Origin: a bacterium
GTDB lineage: Bacteria; Vulcanimicrobiota; Vulcanimicrobiia; Vulcanimicrobiales; Vulcanimicrobiaceae
Assembly (NCBI GenBank): GCA_021832345.1
Contig: JAKBKY010000005.1
Location: forward strand, 101,913-165,912
DNA length: 64,000 nt
Direction of reading: 5' to 3'
Part shown: positions 59,617 through 64,000 of the stretch, one piece after another
Layout of the letters: every line of letters begins with the position of its first letter
How positions within the stretch are numbered: position 1 is the first letter of the stretch
Translations under genes and position numbers: made by a program
Notes under the pieces: model-generated
Told to the model about the DNA's origin: nothing
Databases searched by the model: none
Seen by the model: the letters and a program-made list of their open reading frames with translations, nothing else

Positions 59617-60284
59617 TGTATCTCGCGGCGATAACGCTTTCGGTCGGCTTGCAACTGCTGGCAGCGATCGGTGTCCATCGCGATGTCGCGGGCGCTCAAT
59701 ACGGCGCGGCGGTCGTGCCGCTCATCAAACTTGGACTGCATCGGCGCCGCTTTGCTCTCCATGTTGAAGGGATTCCGGTCGTCTCGATGCCGCAACGGGC
59801 ATCCGCCTTCTATGGGCGTGCGGCGCCGGCGGTCGGCATCGCCCAGGGCGCGCTCGGCTGGGAGGTGGACCGTCGTCGGCGCCTGTGGGTGGGGCTGGGT
59901 GCGACCGTCATCAACCAACGCACACCGCTGCCGAATATCTCCCAGGTGGTCTCTTCGCGGTTGGCCGGCTTTCGTGCGGAGGTGCGGTATCGTCGCAGCC
60001 TACGCTCCCACCGCTTCTTCGAAGCAACGCTCGGCGCTGCTCCGCGTCTGTGGGGCGAGGATCACTTTCTCTACAGCAACGGCACCCCGGCGGTGAATAA
60101 GCCGGAGACGGCAAGCGAGGTGGATGCGTCGGCCGCCGTCGGTATTAAGCGGGCGCACTCGGAGTTTCTCATCGGTGTGCGGATGCTCAACTTTGCGGCG
60201 CGCTTCGCCAACACCGGAGAGGCCGCCGATCGTAACTCGGGGGTTGGGGTGATGGTCGAATGGCAGCGCCTCTTCGGTTCCTAG
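59616..60284 (+). CDS. Putative outer-membrane beta-barrel protein
   Basis: A 222-residue protein beginning at GTG 59616 with a hydrophobic N-terminus (LAAITLSVGLQLLAAIG). The rest alternates hydrophobic and polar residues with frequent turns and Arg-rich strands (FALHVEGIPVVSMP, RAEVRYRRSLRSHRFFEATL) and ends VGVMVEWQRLFGS. This resembles MipA/OmpV-like small barrels, but I see no diagnostic motif. Coupled to the preceding lipoprotein gene. Confidence 0.5.
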   Translation: MYLAAITLSVGLQLLAAIGVHRDVAGAQYGAAVVPLIKLGLHRRRFALHVEGIPVVSMPQRASAFYGRAAPAVGIAQGALGWEVDRRRRLWVGLGATVINQRTPLPNISQVVSSRLAGFRAEVRYRRSLRSHRFFEATLGAAPRLWGEDHFLYSNGTPAVNKPETASEVDASAAVGIKRAHSEFLIGVRMLNFAARFANTGEAADRNSGVGVMVEWQRLFGS

Positions 60285-60343
60285 GGCGCGGCGCCGGCCC
60301 GTTTCAGCAGGAACTCTAGAGGAAACGCTCGCAAGCTCGCCTC

Positions 60344-60832
60344 ATGAAGAAAATCCTAGCGGTCGCGGTTGCCTGCGTCCTGTCTGCGGCGGCGTGTAGC
60401 AGCGCGCAGAAGACGACGATCCACACGAGTGCCGGAACGACGACGGTGAGCAGCAACGCGAACGGCAAGACGGTGACTCTGCGCAGCAAAGACGAAAAGA
60501 TGACCGTTGCGCAAGGGCCGGTCGACGCGAGCAAGCTTGGCGTGCCGGTCTACCCCGGTGCGACGACCGGGGCCACTCTCTCGTATGCCGGTAAAGGCGC
60601 CAACGGCGTTGGGACGATGGTTACGTTTACCAGCAGCGATCCGTTTGAAACGGTCTATGCATGGTATAAGGCACATCTGCCAGCCGGCAGTGCGAAGATG
60701 AAGATCAGTTCGTCTGATTCGTCGATGGCGACGTTTGTGGTCCCTGGACACGGGAAGGCAAAGACCTCCGTGATGCTCACCGGCGGCAAAGAGACGCAGA
60801 TCGAGATCGTCAGCGGGACCGCGACGCCGTAG
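60344..60832 (+). CDS. Small lipoprotein with YPG motif
   Basis: A 162-residue lipoprotein: signal LAVAVACVLSAAACSSAQ, a Thr/Ser-rich strand-rich segment (TTIHTSAGTTTVSSNANG), then LGVPVYPGATTGATLSYAGK and VTFTSSDPFETVYAWYKAHL, a pattern seen in many bacterial lipoproteins of unknown role in which a YPG strand precedes a helix with FxxVxxWY. Its 3' end overlaps the convergent alkyltransferase-like gene by 23 bp. Confidence 0.7.
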   Translation: MKKILAVAVACVLSAAACSSAQKTTIHTSAGTTTVSSNANGKTVTLRSKDEKMTVAQGPVDASKLGVPVYPGATTGATLSYAGKGANGVGTMVTFTSSDPFETVYAWYKAHLPAGSAKMKISSSDSSMATFVVPGHGKAKTSVMLTGGKETQIEIVSGTATP

Positions 60833-61316
60833 GCGCAGACTCGAATCGAAAGAGTCGTGCGCGTAGCGACGTGCGCGTCACTCCTTTAAGTTGTCCATCG
60901 GCACCGATAACGCGGTGTGCCGGGATCAGCAGATCGAGTAGCGTACCTGCCATGGCTCGCGCGACGGCGCGATGGGCGTGCGGTCGACCGATCGCACGGG
61001 CGATGTCGGCGTAGGAGACGAACTCCGCGAATCCCAGATCGGCGACGGCTCGCCATGCGTCAACCTCAAACGGTGTTCCTTCCAGCGCGAGGGGCAGATC
61101 GAACCGGTAGAGTCTCCGGGCGAAGTAGGCGGCAACCTGTCCCTGGGCTTCACGCAAGAGCGCGCTTCGATGCGAGCGATGCTGCACGGCCGTCGGGACG
61201 GGCGCGCAAAAGCGGCTGCCGACGATCGCTCCGTCGGCTGCACTCAGCACCAGATCCAGGCCGAGCGGCGTAGGAACGCGTAGCGTTGCCGGGCGCATCG
61301 GCGCTTGCTTTGCCAT
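60810..61316 (-). CDS. Alkyltransferase-like protein with Ala in place of the catalytic Cys
   Basis: A 168-residue member of the O6-alkylguanine-DNA alkyltransferase family. The DNA-binding half is recognisable: GTPFEVDAWRAVADLGFAEF, SYADIARAIGRPHAHRAVA with the nucleotide-flipping Arg116 and Tyr102. The active-site motif, normally PCHRV, reads PAHRV (Ala133), so it cannot accept an alkyl group. Alkyltransferase-like proteins with Trp or Ala at this place bind O6-alkylguanine and hand the lesion to nucleotide excision repair. Unlike the short ATL proteins it retains an N-terminal domain. It overlaps the convergent lipoprotein gene. Confidence 0.88.
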   Translation of the reverse strand: MAKQAPMRPATLRVPTPLGLDLVLSAADGAIVGSRFCAPVPTAVQHRSHRSALLREAQGQVAAYFARRLYRFDLPLALEGTPFEVDAWRAVADLGFAEFVSYADIARAIGRPHAHRAVARAMAGTLLDLLIPAHRVIGADGQLKGVTRTSLRARLFRFESAPTASRSR

Positions 61317-61475
61317 AGGTGAAGCAGGTTGCTCGCGTGCAGCCTTCTCTCATCCTCACGGTACGTGGCACTTCTGGCCAACGCAGCAGGCGCCTCGGTC
61401 CTGGCTCAACCACCCGGCGGTACTCCCGCGCCGGGCGGCCGGTATCAGTGAGGCCAGAGCATCACCGCCTTTGGT

Positions 61476-61574
61476 TACTGCCGGGGCAGTACGTTGAGGC
61501 GACGGTCCTCACCGTCCCTGATTCCATAGGCGTTTATTACACGCCATAGAATCGCGTGAACCATGGGGTTCACG
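61476..61574 (-). ncRNA. Hairpin cluster at the tnpB 3' end, candidate omega RNA
   Basis: Four consecutive perfect stems lie just past the tnpB stop in the direction of transcription: CGTGAACC/GGTTCACG (61555-61574), GGCGT/ACGCC (61529-61545), GACGGT/ACCGTC (61501-61516) and TACTGC/GCAGTA (61476-61491). TnpB nucleases are guided by an RNA from the end of tnpB and the element's right end; this is where it should be. The guide boundary is not visible. A further GC-rich stem follows around 61425-61445. Confidence 0.4.
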
Positions 61575-63039
61575 ACGCCGGCCGAACGCGTGTTGCCGGC
61601 GATTCGCGCCCGGGAGTTCCACCCGGTTGAACGGATTGATCGCTCGCCCGCGGGCGTTGCACGAATGCAGCCGCACACCTGCGAGGATCGCCTTGCGACG
61701 ACCGCTCTGCGCTTTTCCGAGGACGCTCCGTTTCCTCCGCCTTGATCGACACATGTCCGCACCCATCTTTGCAAGTCGATGCGGAGTGACCTCGATCGCT
61801 AGAAACGTACCTGTCTCGAAAGTTTTGACCTCGACGTGCGAGGACGAAGGCGGCTGCCAGATGGACGCTCAAGCCGTACCGGCGAGCGTACTTCTGACGG
61901 CCGATCTTTGAACTATAGGCCGGATTGACGTGCAGCACCTCGACCCCGGCGTCCTGCGCGCGGGCGACGAGCGTTCGCTCGAACGCGCGATAGGCGAATG
62001 AGGAGAGCATCCGCTGCGTTCGCGGGCTCGCGTACGAGAGCTGCGCTTTCTTCTTCGCGAAATCCAACCGCTCGATCGAAATCGGTTTGCCGGCATGCAC
62101 GGCATAGCCGACGATCTCCTTGACGCACTGCGCGATGACCGTCTCTGCCTGGTGCGACGAGGCATGTTGGAGCAGTAACGGGAGATTGAAGGAGTGCACG
62201 AGATTGCCGCAGCGGTCGGTCTCCGATACGGAGACGAAACCAACGTTGAGGTCAACCCCAACGCACCCCGTTGCCGGGCGCGATGTCGCCGGCGTGTCAA
62301 GCACCTTCGTGCTCGCGAACATGCGCCAGCCCTTCGCATCGCGCACGAAGCGGTAGGAGACGGCTTGATCCAACCGGAGCGCCGCCGCGAGATGCTCCGC
62401 ACCATAGGCGAACCGGATGGTGAAGGAGACGTATCGCCGCAAAGAGCCATTCAGGCGAAGCCGCACCGCGAATCGGTCATCGCCAAGATGCGTCAACACG
62501 CAACCTTGGCACCCGGCTGTCTCATCCTTCGAGCCCAACACGAAGAACTGCGAAGTACGGGCGGCCTTCCAGGTATCCCGCCACTGCGCATGCGAAGCAA
62601 AGCCGTTCTCAGTCAAGTGGTGCTGCGCGTTGAACAGCTTGCGGGAGCCAAAGCACAGGCGCGGCTCGGAGGCTTCTTGAAGCGCATCGAGCCGCGCGTA
62701 CAGAGAGGCCATGCGACGTTTGAGGTGGTGAATCGTCGCGGGCTTCGATTCCTTCGCGATGCTCTTCGCAACCGCGTTGGTGCGATGCTTCAGATCATCG
62801 ATCCGAACCGGGCGCAACTCGCGAAGTGACGATTCCATCCCATCCAACGTAAACCTCACCGCATTGTACTGCCGTGCCGTGAGGTTCAACCTGTGCATGA
62901 ACTCCGGCTTGGAAATCGCTCTCCCCGCACGTCGCTGGGCATGGAGCATCCGCAGCGCACGACCGAAAAGGTCGCCGTACGCGTCGAGCGCGCAAGCAGA
63001 CTCGTCATCGAGGGCGATCCGCGTTTGATAGGTTCTCAT
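61570..63039 (-). CDS. tnpB: IS607-associated TnpB-type RuvC nuclease
   Basis: A 489-residue TnpB-related protein. RuvC-I is present (GVDLNVGFVSV, Asp263) and RuvC-II (SIERLDFAKKK, Glu323). The usual C-terminal zinc finger and RuvC-III Asp (D.NAA.N) are not seen; in their place NPAYSSKIGRQKYARRYGLS leads to VHLAAAFVLARR, where His393 sits at the RuvC-III-like position. The final 75 residues (from FRDRYVSSDRG) are Arg/Ser/Pro-rich and unlike a folded domain; the CKDGCG there is a single CxxxC, not a pair. It may be a catalytically altered clade or partly decayed. It overlaps tnpA. Confidence 0.8.
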   Translation of the reverse strand: MRTYQTRIALDDESACALDAYGDLFGRALRMLHAQRRAGRAISKPEFMHRLNLTARQYNAVRFTLDGMESSLRELRPVRIDDLKHRTNAVAKSIAKESKPATIHHLKRRMASLYARLDALQEASEPRLCFGSRKLFNAQHHLTENGFASHAQWRDTWKAARTSQFFVLGSKDETAGCQGCVLTHLGDDRFAVRLRLNGSLRRYVSFTIRFAYGAEHLAAALRLDQAVSYRFVRDAKGWRMFASTKVLDTPATSRPATGCVGVDLNVGFVSVSETDRCGNLVHSFNLPLLLQHASSHQAETVIAQCVKEIVGYAVHAGKPISIERLDFAKKKAQLSYASPRTQRMLSSFAYRAFERTLVARAQDAGVEVLHVNPAYSSKIGRQKYARRYGLSVHLAAAFVLARRGQNFRDRYVSSDRGHSASTCKDGCGHVSIKAEETERPRKSAERSSQGDPRRCAAAFVQRPRASDQSVQPGGTPGRESPATRVRPAS

Positions 63040-63614
63040 TCGTTTTCCGCCTGACGCGCTAAGGCACGCTCGATACTTATCGCCCGGTTGCGCGCCGAAC
63101 GTCGCCCGTACAACCGCGCGCAGAAACTGGTGAGAATCGCAATCATGTCGGCTACGAGATCATCGTTCATTTCGGATGAATCGACGACGATAAGCCGCCT
63201 TCTCGATGCCGCGAGCGCGGCTTCGAGATACTCCGAACCAAACCGCGCAAAGCGGTCGCGATGTTCGACAACGATGGCGGTGATTGCTGCATCTGAAAGC
63301 AGCCGCAGAAGTTTGTGACGTTTACCGTTGAGCCCCGAACCGACTTCCGCAACGGCTTCGACAACGTGAAGATCGTTCTCGGCAGCATAGTGCGATAGCC
63401 GAGCCAACTGCCGATCCAGATCTCTGCGCTGATCGTGGCTGCTCACACGCGCATAGAGCGCGACGGTCGCAGGTTTTTCCTCCATTGGAACCCCAACGAG
63501 AATCGTTCCGCTGGGCGTCTTGCACCACGGAACCGGCATCGCGTTCTCTTTCGTCCAACGCCAGGCAGTCGTGTACGAAATGCCTTGGCGCTGCGCCCAT
63601 TCCGCCAACTTCAC
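63036..63614 (-). CDS. tnpA: IS607 family serine transposase TnpA
   Basis: A 192-residue transposase. An N-terminal MerR-like helix-turn-helix (KLAEWAQRQGISYTTAWRWT) is followed by a serine-recombinase catalytic domain with the nucleophile in YARVSSHDQRRDLDRQ, the GSGLNGKR segment, and VEHRDRFARFG with conserved arginines. The C-terminal helix (SFCARLYGRRSARN) matches IS607 enzymes. All expected catalytic residues are present, so it is probably active. About 145 bp separate it from the downstream-strand lipase gene. Confidence 0.92.
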   Translation of the reverse strand: MKLAEWAQRQGISYTTAWRWTKENAMPVPWCKTPSGTILVGVPMEEKPATVALYARVSSHDQRRDLDRQLARLSHYAAENDLHVVEAVAEVGSGLNGKRHKLLRLLSDAAITAIVVEHRDRFARFGSEYLEAALAASRRRLIVVDSSEMNDDLVADMIAILTSFCARLYGRRSARNRAISIERALARQAENE

Positions 63615-63759
63615 TCGTTCAGTGTATCATGGGAACATACGTTTGTCTAGATACGCTTAGCTTCCCCGCAGCAGTTGCCAACCCTGGTGTGAGGAGTTAC
63701 TCCCGGCGTAACGCGGAGCCGATGCTTGAGTCGATGCCGCCATCGGGACGGGGAACCTC

Positions 63760-64000
63760 ATGCCCGAGCGACGTACCTTCTGCAGCATGCAGAGAGCGCG
63801 TTTCTTAGGGGTGATGGCAGCCGGCAGCGTGCTCGCGATGGCGCCGTGTGCAGTTTCGGCTGCCGTGCCGCTAGCCGATCGCCGCTTTGAACGCGCACTG
63901 GTACTGAGCGGCGGCGGAGCCCGCGGCGCTTACGAAGCGGGCGTCATCGCGTCGCTCGTACGAGCAGCGGGTGTGCGAGACGGAGAACGTTTGCCGTCGG
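63760..64000 (+). CDS. Patatin-like phospholipase, N-terminal part
   Basis: The first 80 residues of an exported patatin-like acyl hydrolase, cut by the window end. A signal sequence (RARFLGVMAAGSVLAMAPCA) is followed by ALVLSGGGARGAYEAGVIAS, the glycine-rich oxyanion-hole motif of patatins. The catalytic GXSXG and Asp lie outside the window. ATG 63760 is used; ATG 63787, in frame, would begin directly at the signal peptide. Upstream lies the left side of the IS607 element. Confidence 0.8.
   Translation, partial: MPERRTFCSMQRARFLGVMAAGSVLAMAPCAVSAAVPLADRRFERALVLSGGGARGAYEAGVIASLVRAAGVRDGERLPS

Larger units (their letters stand above)
61476..63640 (-). mobile_element. IS607-family insertion sequence
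   Basis: The pair of a serine-recombinase transposase and TnpB, overlapping by ATGA, defines an IS607-type element. These elements lack terminal inverted repeats and make no target duplication, so the ends cannot be fixed here; the limits given cover the genes plus the hairpin cluster. Both frames are open. Confidence 0.8.

Overview
The window is a high-GC (roughly 60-65 %, judged by eye) stretch of chromosome from a diderm (Gram-negative-type) bacterium. The evidence is a TonB-dependent receptor, several outer-membrane beta-barrel proteins, lipoproteins with signal-peptidase II lipoboxes and a Pel-type exopolysaccharide module. The mix of a Rex-like operator before nuo, a B12 riboswitch, an M-box, many short signal-peptide proteins rich in PSPTP-type linkers and an unfamiliar pilus-like locus fits a poorly cultured lineage. 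A relative of candidate phylum Eremiobacterota (WPS-2) is my best guess, but it is inference and no marker gene here proves it.

Layout. 1-3.8 kb: a truncated Dps, a phosphomannomutase, a CHASE3-type SpoIIE phosphatase and a small secreted protein, followed by a 170-bp MITE with CTAG target duplications. 3.8-8.7 kb: a vitamin B12 uptake locus (btuD-btuC-btuB under a cobalamin riboswitch, with divergent btuF). 8.6-13.8 kb: HflX, a lipoprotein trypsin-like protease, two K+ channel paralogues (one strongly shrunken), a GrpB-family protein, a frameshifted vapD relic and a repeat-bearing lipoprotein. 13.85-28.1 kb: a complete 14-gene nuoABCDEFGHIJKLMN operon for respiratory complex I, preceded by a perfect Rex-type palindrome. 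28.2-34.7 kb: TPR protein, RidA, aldo/keto reductase, a hybrid histidine kinase, a 163-bp inverted-repeat element and a PAS-PAS-GAF-GGDEF diguanylate cyclase. 34.7-37.6 kb: a Mg2+ module consisting of an M-box riboswitch with intrinsic terminator, a soluble PRC/MgtE_N/CBS protein and an NRAMP-fold transporter lacking the canonical transition-metal ligands. 37.7-49.4 kb: an orphan flagellin and, divergently, a six-gene surface-fibre locus (usher-like barrel, DUF916/PapD-like chaperone, three small subunits and a 1327-residue tip-like protein). 49.4-57.1 kb: an inositol-monophosphatase-family enzyme and a minimal Pel-like exopolysaccharide operon (deacetylase with propeller, barrel, GAF-REC-helical regulator, PelF, PelG). 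57-61.3 kb: DUF4383 protein, MATE pump, two related lipoproteins, a barrel and an alkyltransferase-like protein with Ala replacing the catalytic Cys. 61.3-63.7 kb: an IS607-family element (serine transposase plus TnpB) with a hairpin-rich omega-RNA-like tail. The right edge carries the start of a patatin-like lipase.

Functional reading. The best candidates for something little described are the Mg2+-riboswitched NRAMP plus detached MgtE sensor pair, the chaperone/usher-like fibre locus, and the reduced Pel locus in which a GAF-REC-helical protein sits where PelD/PelE would be expected. Diguanylate cyclase, flagellin, fibre and Pel genes together suggest an attachment and biofilm lifestyle. 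Complex I under a Rex-like site suggests NADH-responsive respiration.
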